A stretch of DNA of 64,000 bases, taken from assembly GCA_037447655.1 (NCBI GenBank), contig JBBHKE010000354.1:265569-329568 (forward strand). The letters are read 5' to 3'. The notes beneath the pieces are model-generated. The model was given only the letters and a program-made list of their open reading frames with translations, was not told the origin of the DNA and searched no databases. This document shows, one piece after another, positions 46,478 through 58,096 of this stretch. This DNA comes from Zygnema cylindricum (Eukaryota > Streptophyta > Zygnematophyceae > Zygnematales > Zygnemataceae). Made by a program: the position numbers and the translations under genes. Position 1 is the first letter of the stretch, and each line of letters starts with the position of its first letter.

Positions 46478-47316
46478 TGTTGTCTTTTTGGAAAGCTTTC
46501 AGTCTCAGAGCAGCGCAGCAGCGCAGCAACTATACAGACAGCAGCGCTGCTGCTATACGAAAGAGCAGCGCAGCTGCTATACAGCAGAGCTGCGCAGCAG
46601 CGCAGCAGCAGAGCAGCGCAGCAGCGAAGCTGCGACACAGACAGGACAAACGCATCTGCGGTTACTTTAGATAAGATCCGTACGGACAACGCAGCTGCTA
46701 CTATCTTGGATATGATTCGGTGCAGGACACCGCAGCCGCGGGTGATGTAAATGTGATCCGGTACGGGACAACGCAGCTGCGATTGATATGAATCTAGTCA
46801 ACGGACGAGATTCATAAGAGTATCACAAGTGACTTAGCCGACAAGTATTTGTACAAACACTTAATCTAGATTCTGAGTTATATTGACTGTACAATGATAG
46901 ATTGGGTTGGCACGATCAAGGACACGTAGATCTCAGTAGGTGGGTTGATTTTGGACGTACCTCTCAGGTACACTGTTATCGGCGGTAGAACACCGAAAGT
47001 ATAAGACTTAGGACTTAGAGCATTTTTATGTATCCAGACTTCCAAGTAGTAAAACTGCAGACAGTTTTTGGGAAACTTCTGAGTATTATATCTTGAGTGT
47101 TGTTGGGTCAATTCTGCTGAAACTTTAGGAGTTGTCAGTGTTTATGCTACTCTATATTCTCATAGAGTTTTGTGAGGTTTGGATGCTTGTATAAGAATTG
47201 GTGAGCACTTAAGAACAGCTGGTTGGTAGGATTCTTGATAGCTTCTGAGAGTGTATCATGTCTACTTCTACTACTACTGCTGCTCCTCCACCTGCACCGG
47301 TGGTTGTAGAACAACA
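46478..47316 (+). repeat. Copia-3 3' LTR
   Basis: 839 bp. It has one extra GCAGCGCA unit and a few substitutions relative to the 5' LTR; otherwise the two are nearly identical. Confidence 0.9.
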
Positions 47317-47321
47317 ATTTG

Positions 47322-48306
47322 ACTTTCCCTTAGTAATGCAGCCACCCTCGCTGGCAAAAACTCTGACCGACTACACCCCTATGTAGCCTGGACTCCCCAG
47401 AGTCTGCAGCAAAAAGAATCATTGAAAATGATCAAGTAAATTGATAGTTATGAATGGTCAAAGATGACCTTTTGTACAGGAGCTCTCTTGGAGAGAGGCT
47501 GCTACCTACTAAATTTTCTAAGTCCTATTCCCTCTCTAAAACTCTATCTATTGACGTACGACACCAATCAAATTACTGTGTCGTACAAAAAAGTACAGGT
47601 GCCGATGTACTTTCTGTACGACCATTGTACAACATGGCCAAAATGTCGACACGTGTCAAATCGGGATTTGTTCGCGTTATCTTCGGAGTTGCCGCAATCC
47701 AATGTCATCACACCACGTGTCACTTGACGTGGCGATGACCGAAAAACGCCAAAAGTACCTCTTCCGTGATCGCGGCGCCTATCGTGGTCGTCCGATCAAA
47801 ACCGGCTATAAATCTAGCCGTTGAAATTAGACGCGCGGTATTTGTTTCGCGGTCGAAACAAATGCGCGATATCCGTTTCATAAAATACATTGAAACCGTA
47901 CTCCGTATTATCTAAATCTGTCTCCATGCACTACGTAATTATTTCTCGTTTAACGAATTAGTCTACACGGAACTATATATATATATTTATATATATATAT
48001 ATATATATTTATCAAACCTTATATACCCTAACACTGGTCTTAGACCTAACGGACAAAGCAAACGGCTACTTTGATCAACCATAGGTACCAGGATCAATTC
48101 GTGGGTCCGTCAATAATTTTAGTAAACCTATCTGTTTTCTGCTACCTTTCTTTCTATAAAGGTTTAGGCAGCCATGGCTCTATCTCCCTACCCAGCCTTT
48201 AATGACTACAAGAAGTGTGGGGGCTTGGAGAATGGAGTTAGAGGCAGACTGCCCTCTACCTTTTTCTTATCATAATACAGACCTAAAAAAAACTCAAATA
48301 TCAACA
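47322..48306 (-). repeat. Copia-5 3' LTR, inner piece
   Basis: It continues the LTR cut at 35855 and aligns with 50315-51261. An expanded TA/TATATT run at 47970-48010 is longer than in the partner LTR. It ends AATATCAACA before the polypurine tract. Confidence 0.85.
48045..48112 (+). other. tRNA-like module in Copia-5 3' LTR
   Basis: ACAAAGCAAACGGCTACTTT and GGTACCAGGATCAATTCGTG followed by GGTCCGTC; the T-arm-like stem has one mismatch. Antisense to the element. Confidence 0.45.
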
Positions 48307-50093
48307 CTCCCCTTATTTTCTAGTCTGTTTTCATTTCGACTCCCTCACACAAATTAACAAACACTCTCTCTCCCTTTTTTTTTCTTTTCTTTCCATAAAA
48401 TTTTAAGAAAATACTCTCACACTTGAAACAGTGCTTTAGATGAAACGAAATAACAATTGCATCACACATTTTATTTAGCATCCCACTTTTCATAAATTCG
48501 AGCAAAGATTTTATCCACCTCATCTCTTTTCCATCCACACCAAACCCAATTTCCCTGTTGGAATTCGAACAGCCAATCCCATCTCCAATCTGCAACATAC
48601 ACCCAGATGCTAACCCTTTTACATGCACACCTTCATAAATACCATCACTTCCTTTAGTGATGTCTAACCCATTACCCTCAAAAAATGAACTTTCCTCACT
48701 CTCTCCCATGGATATTTTTCCACTCTCACTTTCTAAATTTATTCCCAATAAATATTTCTCCTCCCCTATATTTTTCATTAAATATTCCTCTTCTCCCCTA
48801 TCCTTTAAAACCCCTTCTAGTTTTACTTCTCCCATTTCCTCGGAATCCGTTGAAGTCTCCCTTTCCGACCAGTTTTTTGTTTTCAAAATATCTATCAAAC
48901 TATCCTCAATATTTTGAACTCCCTCAAGTATCTCCTCTCCCTTTACTTCCCTTATACCTCCAAAAGCACACTGTTGCTTACGTGGAATTTATGTGTGTTT
49001 TTCTCTCTTTCCTATACTACTGATGCGGAGAAGCTCTATCTTCATCCTCTTTCTCCTCTTCCCCTTCTCCCTCCTCATCCACATTCCAACTTCTAAGTTC
49101 ATCCAAACAAGAGCATTCCTCTATATAATGACCCGGTTCCCTACAAAAGAAGCAAGCAACCTTTTTCAAAGCTCTTGTTTCTTTTCCTCTCCCTCTCTTT
49201 CTACCAAAGTTCTAATAAGGTTTACCTTTGTCTTTCTTCCTCTCATCACGCTTCCGCTCGTCACCGCCGTTCCTCTCATCACGCTTCCGCCAATCACCAC
49301 TAACTGTAAATGCATTCACCCTGTCACTTCCCCTACGAAGCTCCAAAGTGCTTTCCCTCACAAGAATTATCCCCATGGTAAAGCTCGAAGTCAATGAGGA
49401 GCCATCCATTGCCTGCATACGACATATAATGTTTTCGTACTCATCTGGGAGTTTCATGAGTAGTGTATTAATCTTCCTCTCCTCAGATTCTACATATCAC
49501 GCACTAGCAAGCTCAACATATAGCGCAACAATATCATTACAAAACTCTATCATGCTACTGCCTTTATAAACATAGGCATCTATTTCTTTTTTTACTAATT
49601 GCTACCCCTCAATAGTTTCACTTTTATAAATCTGACTTAGTGCTTCCCATATCTCTGAAGACTTCGTTAAGTTTATAAAAGTGATAGCTATGGACTTAGA
49701 CATGTTTCTAAGTATGAGATGCTTTGCTATAGTGTTTTTGTATTCCCATATTTTTCTGTCATTTTCTTCAGTTTTCATCCCTACAAGTGGTACCATAGCT
49801 GAGAGCCTAACTCCCCTCACAGTACGTTACCTTTTCCTTTCTCCCCTTTTCCCCCTTCCATTGCAATGATTTTCCCTTCACCTTCAGTTGCATCTGAAAT
49901 CCGGTTGGTTTTTCTGGGAAGCTCCACATGAATCTCGTAGTGAGCTCCACCAAAGCCCGGTGGCGGACACCTCACTTGTCCCGAAACAATTCCCTATACG
50001 TGCTTTTCGAAAAGCATTCCCTCCCTCATAAACTCCCAATAAGTAAAGTCTGTTCCATCAAACAAAGGCACCCTAGATGGTGGGCCCATAACC
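48307..50093 (-). pseudogene. Copia-5 gag and pol-remnant frame
   Basis: Gag fragments at 49820-49212 (IWEYKNTIAKHLILRN, LPDEYENIICRM) contain stops. The knuckle CFFCREPGHYIEEC (about 49098-49140) is intact. The final 192-codon frame (48898-48320) matches the Copia-1 long frame: NWSERETSTD, EEKYLLGI, GCMLQIGDG and MRWIKSLLEFMKSGML. The same parts of pol are missing as in Copia-1. Confidence 0.78.
50082..50093 (-). promoter_or_regulatory. Primer-binding site, Copia-5
   Basis: GGTTATGGGCCC on the minus strand after the LTR end CAGTTTCA, in frame with ATGGAGCACACACAG in the LTR. Confidence 0.8.
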
Positions 50094-51261
50094 TGAAACT
50101 GTGTGTGCTCCATTGCCCACAAAAATCGCAAATGCAAAAGAAGCTAATCTAGATAGTGCGGACTCCAAGTTGATATAAACCCAAATGACTAACCCATTGA
50201 CAATCAGAAATCCATTATAGCGTCACCCCAGTGAAATAAGACTTTCTGTGTGCTCAGTTCCACCACAGAATGCAAAGTTAGAATATGTGTCATTCACCCA
50301 CTTTGACTTTCCCTTAGAAATGCAGCCACCCTGGCAGGCAAAAAGTCTGACCGATTACACCATTCTGTAGCTTGGACTCCCTTGAGTCCACAGCAAAAGA
50401 GTCACCGAAGATGGTCAAGGAAATTCATAGTTAGGAATGGTCAAAGATGACCTTTTGTATAGGAGCTCTCTCAAAGAGAGGCTGCTACCTACTAAATTTT
50501 CTAAGTCCTATTCCCTCTATAAAACTCTATCTATTGACGTATGACACCAATCAAATTACTGTGTCGTACAGAAAAGTACAGGTGCCGATGTACTTTTTGT
50601 ACGACCATTGTACAACATGGCCAAAATGTCGACATGTGTCAAATCGGGATTTGTTCGCGTAATCTTCGGAGTTGCCGCAATCCAATCTCATCACGCCACG
50701 TGTCACCTGACGTGGCGATGACCGAAAAACGCCAAAAGTACCTCTTCCGTGATCGTGGCGCTTATCGTGGCCGTTCGATCAAAACCGGCTATAAATCTAG
50801 CCGTTGAAATTAGATGCGCGATATTTGTTTCGCGGTCGAAACAAATGAGCGATATCCATTTCATAAAATACATTGAAAGTGTACTCCGTACTATCTAAAA
50901 ATGTCTCAATGCACTACGTAATTATTCCTCGTTTAATGAATTAGTCTACACGGAACTATATATATATTTAACACGCCTTATATACCCTAGCACTGGTCCT
51001 AGACCTAACGGGAAAGCGAACAGCTACTTTGACGAACCATAGGTACCAGGATCAATTCGTGGGTCCGTCAATAATTTTAGTAAACCTATCTGTTTTTTGC
51101 TACCTGTCTCTCTATAAAGCTTTAGGCAGCCATGGCTCTATCTCCCTACACAGCCTTCAGTGACTACAAGAAGTGTGGGGGCTTGGAGGGAGTTAGAGGC
51201 AGACTGCCCTCTACCTTTTTCTTATCATAATACAGACCTAGAGAAAACTAAAATATCAACA
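50094..51261 (-). repeat. Copia-5 5' LTR
   Basis: 1168 bp, complement of the Copia-1 LTR type. It carries an in-frame gag ATG eight codons before its end. Confidence 0.88.
51004..51069 (+). other. tRNA-like module in Copia-5 5' LTR
   Basis: GGGAAAGCGAACAGCTACTT and GGTACCAGGATCAATTCGTG then GGTCCGTC. Antisense to the element. Confidence 0.45.
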
Positions 51262-51575
51262 TATCGCACCCTATGTATTTCAACTAACTTCTATGACAGA
51301 CCGGTTAGAGCTGACGGCTACGCCTCGCTCTGCCGATCAGAGGTTCGAGTCTTGCCGGACTCAACCTTTTGTTGAGAGTGACATAAACCACTCTTTAGTC
51401 CTGCCTGCTGAACTAGGACAGCCATGGCTCAACCAACGTCTCTATCTTTCAGTGACTACAACAAGTATGGTGGGTAGAGAGTGGAGGTGGAGGCAGGTTG
51501 TCCGCCCTTTTCTTTTCCTATTGTACTGATCTATTTAGACCTAGAAAATACCATATAAATCTAATAATTTCAACA
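51262..51575 (-). repeat. Copia-6 3' LTR, third piece
   Basis: It aligns with 61165-61455 (ACCGGTTAGAGCTGACGGCT, TTTCAGTGACTACAA, ATTTCAACA). It is followed by the polypurine tract, complement of CTCCCCTTATTTTCTAG. Confidence 0.85.
51294..51360 (+). other. tRNA-like module in Copia-6 3' LTR
   Basis: CCGGTTAGAGCTGACGGCTA (A-box-like, close to GGTTARAGCTACNGGCTA of the Copia-1 LTR) and AGAGGTTCGAGTCTTGCC (B-box-like GGTTCGAGTC). Antisense to the element. Confidence 0.55.
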
Positions 51576-54500
51576 CTCCCCTTATTTTCTAGTGTAACTT
51601 TAACTTCAGTTTTAGTCCACACTTTTCTCTGCAATATTTTAACTTGGGAGAAGGCACTAATTTTGTCATCATATCAGCCACCATTTCCTCATCTGATCTA
51701 TATACAAGATTCACAATCTTATTCTCAACTTTTTCTCTCACAAAACTCAACCTTATGTCCATATACTTAGCTTTGAAATGATGTTTTGGATTAGCTGCAA
51801 TTGCAATGGCAGCTTGATTATCACAGAACACTTCATGGACTCCCTCCTTCATAACCCCAGTTCTTGCAACAAGGACTTGACCCACATCAACTCTTTCACA
51901 ACAGAACAAGAGGCCAGATACTCTGCCTCCATAGTAGACTGAGCAACCACCTTTTGTTGCTTATTGCTCCAATAGCAAGCACCTTCCCCAACATACAACA
52001 GAAGTGCATCTTCTCATAGGTGCATCTCCATAACTAGCATCCCTCCAAGTAGAGATATCCGTGTGCTCCCCTCCCAAATGCAACCATAAGTCTCTGGTTC
52101 GTACCAGATATCTCATGACTCTCATGGCTGCCTCCCAATCTCTCTTCGTAGGATCGTTAAGATTCCTACTAAGGACTCCTACAGCTGCCGCTATGTCCGA
52201 CTTTGTACAGTTCATAAAATAGATCAAACTTCCTACCACTTTTCTATAAGGAATGAACTTCATAAACACTCTCTTATCTGGACTCATCTGATCATCTAAG
52301 ATTATCACTCCTCCTTCTACACTCCCATTTCTTGCGTTCTTCAAGTCTATGGGAGTGGTACAACTGTTTGCCTTTTCCATTTGGAATTTTTCTAGCATAT
52401 TTTCTATATCTTCTTTCTAAGCTAGTCCGATGATCCTTTTCCCTCTATCTCTTTCCATTTGAATTTTGAAGATGTATTTTGCCTCCCCTAAATCCTTTAT
52501 GTCAAATCTGCTTCTAAGATCTTTCTTTAACTTATTTATCTTTTCCATAGACTTAGTTAACACCAGCAAATCATCTACATAAATTGCAATGAAAATGACA
52601 CCATTCTCATCCTCAAACATATAAATAGAATGGTCAAAATTGATTCGGATATATCACAGACTTGTGAAAAACTCATCTAGTTTCTTATTCCATTGTCTAG
52701 GAGCCTGTTTCAGTCCATATAAAGACTTTATGAGTCAACACACTTTACTCTCCTCTCCTTCCTCTACAAAACCCACTGGTTGCCGCATGAAGATTTCTTG
52801 CTAATTCACCATTGAGGAAGGCATTCTTAACATCCATCTAGTGTATTTGCATGTCTTCTGCTGCAGCTAAAATAAAGAGAATCCTTACTGATGGGAACCG
52901 AACAACCGAAGCAAAAGTCTCCTCCTAAACTATTCCTTCCTTTTGGGTGAACCCCTTTGCTACCAGCCGAGCCTTATGTCTCTCAATGGTGTTATTTGGG
53001 TTCAATTTCAATTTAAATACCCATTTGCACCCAATCACTTTTCTGTCAGGAGGATAGTCCACCAGCTCCCAAGTATTTGCTTTGATAATAGAGGCCATTT
53101 CATCATTTATAGCTCTAACCCATGTGACTCTCTCCGGACTGTCCATTGCCTCTAAGTATGACTTGGGCTCATCAGGGTGGGACAACTTAGTTTCTTTGTG
53201 AGCGGCATGTCTTTCGTGTAGCCTTTTGCAGCTTAATTGTCCTCCTTGAAAGTCTGAAGCTGGAATGGAGGGAAGTCTCGGGTTCCTCCTAGCTGTCTCC
53301 TCAGCTCCCCTATCCATGGAAGCTGGTTTGTGGCTCCTCCTCCTCCTCTTCGAAGTGTATAGAGATAGGGGATATTCCAGTATACCTCCCCCATCTTGGA
53401 TCTCCTTTGAATATGTAATTACTTTTTCACTCATGTCCCTTTCAAAGGATCCGAGTCCTCCTCACTGTCGGACTCAAAATTGATTCAAATTTTCTTGGTA
53501 TATTTGAACGGATCAAATGACTTCCTTTCATTCATGATAACTAGGTGTTTTACCAGAATGATATCTTGTTTTGCTAAGTCATACACTTTATATCCTTTGA
53601 CATCCTAATCATATCCCACATAATATCCAGGTTTCCCTTTGGCATCTAGTTTCCATTTTTTCCTGTTTGTATCAAGACTGTAAACTTGACTACCGAATAC
53701 TTTCACGTGAGAGACATTTGGTTCGCTTCCAACCCATCTCTCATAAGGTGCATTTCTTTCAAAAGTGAGGTAAGGACTCTATTCTTAATGTAGTTCGCAA
53801 AGTTTATGGCTTTTGCCCAAAACCTTTTTACTACCTTCTTGTCAGCCAACATACTACATACCCTATCTCTTAGAGTTCGGTTAAACCTCTCAGCTACCCC
53901 ATTATGATCTTAATTTTAGTGTACACGTTTCTGATGTTGAACTCCCTCATCCCTCAAGTATTCCTCAAACTGGTTAGAGGTGTATTCTCCTCTATTATGA
54001 CTCGTTATCCTTTTAATGGGGGTTGCGAGCAACTTCTCACTCTATGTTTTATATTATTTGAAGTAAAATGGTGCTTCAGACTTTGTTTTTGGGAAGTATA
54101 CTCTAGAGTATTTAGACCAGTCATTAGTGATTGTCATTATATACCTCTTTCCTCTGACCGAAGGTACTTTTGTCGGTCCCAATATATCTGTGTGGACCAG
54201 ATCTAGTACTTTTTCACATCTATATGTGGCAGTTTTGGGAAAGGGGAGTTTATGAGACTTTCCTAGGGCACAACCACTACAATCATCCATTATTTCATTG
54301 TCCCCAAACTAATCCCTTCCACTAGCCCAATCTTCTTTATTTCCCTCAGCCTATCAAAATGCATATGCCCCAATCGCTTATGGCGCATCATCATATTTTT
54401 GACACCAACATATTAAGCAATCTTCTTTGCATTACTTACGTTAAACTTACACATTTCTTGGCTACTTTATCTGCTGTGAAGTAGACTTCATCCCTATACT

Positions 54501-55506
54501 TAGCTTTAAAGACTCCCTTTCAAGTGAAGGTATTAAAATTCCTTATCATCTAACACAGAGGTAGAGACAAGATTTTTGCTCAGCTGAGGAATGTAAAGTA
54601 CATATGAGAAAGTGAGTATTGAAGTCTTACCCTTCTCTAAGAATTTCATATCTACCAAACCTAGTAGATCTGTAGTAACTACTCTCCTATCCCTATACTC
54701 TATCGCTACAATAGGGATCTTTTTTAGCTTGGTAAAGAGGTGCCGATCACGACACATATGCATGGATGTATGTGAATAAATGATCCATCCTTCTTGTGGA
54801 GCTTCCCAAATGGCTCCAAGAGCACACCTCTGTTTTTGAGGGATTCCCTTCTCCTCCAGATTCTCGTCAAGAAAGATCTCCCTATCCTCCTCCTCAAAGG
54901 ACTCCTCCTCCTTGGTCTCCCCTTTCACTTGCGTGGCCAAAAGTGCCTTCTTCTTTCCTCCGGAAGTACCCCCGACCACGGTTCCTTTGAAGCCTCAGCT
55001 CCAACTGCTTGATACAATCTGCTATGAAGTGTTCGCGCTTCTTGCAGAAATGACAAAGACCCTTTGGGGGCCTCGGTCCTCCACATTGATTTTTCTATTC
55101 TATAAAGTAGTTGTGGGACTTCCTTAAATCCTTCCCCCACCGGTCCGTTACGGCGGCTAGAGCTTGAATGCTCTTTCCTCCTCTCCGAATTTCAATAATG
55201 TTTTTGTGCACAAGTATCATCCGGACAACTGTATTTCCACTTCCAAGAGTCGTCATCCATTTCGTGCACTCGGTACCATATGTTCTCATACTCATCAAGC
55301 AGCTTCATAATAAGGGTGTTGACCTTCATCTTCATTGCACCTTTCCACCCGACACTCTCCATCTCCATATACAAACAAGAGGGATCCTTACAGTAATCTA
55401 ACATTTTTCCCCCTTTGTAAGTGTAATCCCTTTGCTTGGCCAACTGGAGCTTCTGAATGGTACTAGCTTTATAGATCTCCATTAAGGTGTTGTTGGTTTT
55501 TTGAGA
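51576..55506 (-). pseudogene. Copia-6 gag (C-terminal part) through RNase H
   Basis: A decayed copia polyprotein in many frames. From 55506 downward: gag (TLMEIYKASTIQKLQLAKQ, LLDEYENIWYR), a protease remnant with YSHTSMHMC where DSGAS is expected, integrase pieces (CSGCALGKSHKLPFPK, HTDILGPTKVPS), the linker with SIPASDFQGG, reverse transcriptase (ELVDYPPDRKVIGCKWVFK, IYVDDLLVLT) and RNase H ending MVADMMTKLVPSPKLKYCR. YVDD survives, but stops and shifts throughout make it inactive. Confidence 0.85.
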
Positions 55507-56584
55507 TGTAAGTTTCGTGCGTACGCCACATTTTGTGCGCAAGTGACGTTTCGTGCATAGATTATTACTAGAAATAATATGGTAGTGCAAATAAAGGTTC
55601 GAATGGACTTGTGGATTTGGGGGAGTAATTGCACGTTTGGAATTAAAGGGACGTGAGGGAGTAATTCAGTGGCTTACAATACGTTTGCAAATGGACGGCG
55701 GATCGCGAATCGATCCAATGTGAAATGTACGAAATATTGTATATGTATACCGCCAGTACGGAGTGTCTTATTTGGAAAGGTGTGATTTATTTGCGACAGG
55801 CGCATTTATTACAAAGGAAGCACGTTCAGTACGGAAAGATTCTGAAGGTACGGTTTAATTTCATCACGTGGTCTGTGGTACATTTGGATGGCGGACGGCG
55901 TCCGCGGATATTTTTCAAGGTATGTGAGAGTAAATGGATCTACACTAATGACTAATTCACAAAAAGACAAATCAATGTTAGATCAAATATTTACACCAAC
56001 ACCTCCGTAAAATCCGCGTATTATACGACATCTTGCTTAGTCACCTCTAGATAAATTCACTTAGTGAACCAATATAGCATAAGTAAGGTCCACTTGATAA
56101 CACGTCAATAAAATTGTGATCCCTTGAAAAATATCGGCGGACGCCGTCCGCCCTCTAAATGTACCACGGAACACTTGCCTCAGTTTGCTCTCAAATCTGT
56201 TAGCGAAAATATGTGAAATTTTGTATGTATCTTCCACCTTCTATTGTCTACATTGCCATAGATTTTTAGACCTATTGTGTGTCTGGTCTGTGCGTAACTT
56301 CATTGTGAAGTTGTGCGTAACTTCATCGTGAAGTTGTCTGTTTTATCAAAGTTCTGGCAGAGTATTTTTCAGCAACTTTGACTAGATGTTGTGATCACTC
56401 TGTTTACTATTTTTGTCTAAAACTTTGTGAGGTTTTTTTCTAGCCTAAAAATTATTTGTGTTTGCGGTTTCAGCTCGTTTTGTTATTACTGTAGAATTTT
56501 GTGTTGATTCAAAGAAGGTTGTTTTAGAGTAGTCTGTAGTGCTTCCAAGGGTAAATCCATGGCTGAAAATGGCTATGGACAACA
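55507..56584 (+). repeat. Copia-7 5' LTR, with internal inversion
   Basis: 1078 bp. Between about 55921 and 56133 the sequence is inverted relative to the 3' LTR. The segment is bracketed by an inverted repeat of about 50 bp (GGTACATTTGGATGGCGGAC... at 55876 and its complement near 56128-56175). Confidence 0.85.
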
Positions 56585-57340
56585 GGTTATAGGCCCACGC
56601 CCATGGCTTCCCATATTGGATGAATCAATCTTACCTATATTTGATGGATCTGAATATTATTGTTGGAGGAGTATTATGGAGGGCTACTTCAAGTTGAGGA
56701 AACTAATGGATATGGTGGATGGGACATGTGCTGAATCATCAGCTGGATGGGAGGAGAAACACCTGGAGTGCTTGAGGATTATCAAGCTATCGATGACTAA
56801 GGAATTTGTAATGATGTACCTTGATCTGAAAAGTGCAGCTGAATTATGGAAATGGTTAGAACGCATTTATTAAAAGACTTCCGTGTATCACTGGATGATT
56901 AGTGCTACAAAAATATTTGATTATAAATATGTTGGAGGTAGCATGTTTAAATATTGCCTTAGTTTGCAAAGATTGGTTGCAGAAAATGATATTGTAGGAG
57001 GAAACTTTACAAGTGTTCAAAAGGCTCTCATGTTAATGAAAAAATTACCTTAAGAATATAGGTGTGCTTTTTATGGATTAAACTAAGTTGATAAAAAAGA
57101 TTGGAACTTACCTTTAGCAATCAGATTTATTTTAGATGAAGAGGATAATGAATTCTAGAAGATAGGGAGAAGTTTCAGGGTGGTAAATCACAATTTCAGA
57201 AAAATGGAAAAAATTGTGAGTCTGAAAATTGTTCTTATAATAATGATTTAGGACATACTTTCAAGGTATGTCTATTATATAAAAGTGCATGTGTCACAGG
57301 ATTTTTCAGAAAAGGATGGGACAACAATCGAGTTCGACCT
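56559..57340 (+). pseudogene. Copia-7 gag
   Basis: It starts in the LTR (MAENGYGQQVIGPRPW) and has DGSEYYCWRSIMEGYFKL, LSMTKEFVMMYLDLKSAAELW, KIFDYKYVGGSMFKYC and ALMLMKKLP. Stops at 56871, 57052 and beyond and later frame changes break it. No intact zinc knuckle is found. Confidence 0.8.
56585..56596 (+). promoter_or_regulatory. Primer-binding site, Copia-7
   Basis: GGTTATAGGCCC, one change from the common site, directly after the 5' LTR and in frame with gag. Confidence 0.72.
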
Positions 57341-57361
57341 ACACAACAAAGGCATCAGACA

Positions 57362-57706
57362 ATGTTTACTGATCCGATTAGATACTATAATGTTGACAAA
57401 AGGGATACACTTTCCATCGACAAATTTGTTTACTTGCTGACTGTTGTTTTTCGAAATATGGATAATGAGGAAGGAGGTGGAGAAATTGCTTTCACAGAAA
57501 ATGAAATGGAGAAAGATGAGACAGAAAAAGAGTATGTTTCTGTCAATTTTTCCAACGACATATTGGTGACTGATAAGGAATTACAAGAGGAAGAGGTTAT
57601 TGAAGAGAGAATAGTAGGAGGAACTGAAGGTGATTTGGAAGTGGAAACTGAAAATAATTTCAAAGATAATAGAGAAGGAGAAAGGAAAAGTGTTAAAATT
57701 AGATAG
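57362..57706 (+). CDS. Acidic 114-codon frame in Copia-7
   Basis: Rich in Glu, Asp and Lys (EMEKDETEKEYV, ELQEEEVIEERIVGG). It occupies the place where Copia-1 has its pol-remnant frame and has similar composition, so it may be a decayed equivalent. No domain is recognised, and expression is doubtful. Confidence 0.3.
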   Translation: MFTDPIRYYNVDKRDTLSIDKFVYLLTVVFRNMDNEEGGGEIAFTENEMEKDETEKEYVSVNFSNDILVTDKELQEEEVIEERIVGGTEGDLEVETENNFKDNREGERKSVKIR

Positions 57707-58096
57707 GAAACGAATTTTATAATATGGGAAAAAGAAAATAAACTGCAAAAATTGAAAAATATCAAATTGATGAAAGGAAAAGAAGCAAAATCAAAGATCA
57801 ATGTAAGGAAACATAAAAAAAGATCAAAAGAAAGCAGTGAAAAAGTAATTTATTGGGTGATCTTAAATCGATATCATTGAATTATTTGTTTTAATTAGTT
57901 AGAGAAGAAAGTTTTATTGAAGACCTTAAAAGAAGGAAACAATGGTGTGTTTAGGACGGAGTAGCTAGAGTAATAGTGGCGTCGGTAGTAAGCAATGGTG
58001 ACATTTGAACCAAAAGATAGAGTTTCATTTGACACGCGACATATTTTATTATGCATGCACGAAACTAAAATTTCGAGGGTGTTGTTTTATTTGAAA

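Larger units (their letters stand above)
35856..47316 (+). mobile_element. Copia-3: full-length copia element interrupted by Copia-4
   Basis: LTRs at 35856-36686 and 46478-47316, ends TGTTGTC...ACAACA. Flanks are CTTTG and ATTTG, one mismatch, and the uninterrupted site CACTTTGACTTTCC is seen at 50310. Minus Copia-4 it would be about 6 kb with gag and pol in one frame, broken by two stops. Confidence 0.9.
35636..51261 (-). mobile_element. Copia-5: sister of Copia-1, interrupted by Copia-3
   Basis: On the minus strand the 5' LTR is 50094-51261, the interior is 48307-50093, and the 3' LTR is 35636-35855 plus 47322-48306. The LTR is the Copia-1 family (complement of TGTTGATATT at the right end, TGAAACTCTGTG at the left). 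The interior is colinear with Copia-1. I could not find a matching target duplication (AAATA versus TATCG). Confidence 0.85.

Noticed and set aside
35636-51266. A target duplication for Copia-5
   Set aside because: Flanks AAATA and TATCG do not match; no alternative end gives a convincing pair.
51294-51360. A genuine tRNA gene
   Set aside because: A- and B-box-like blocks are present, but I cannot pair a full acceptor stem, so it is called tRNA-like only.
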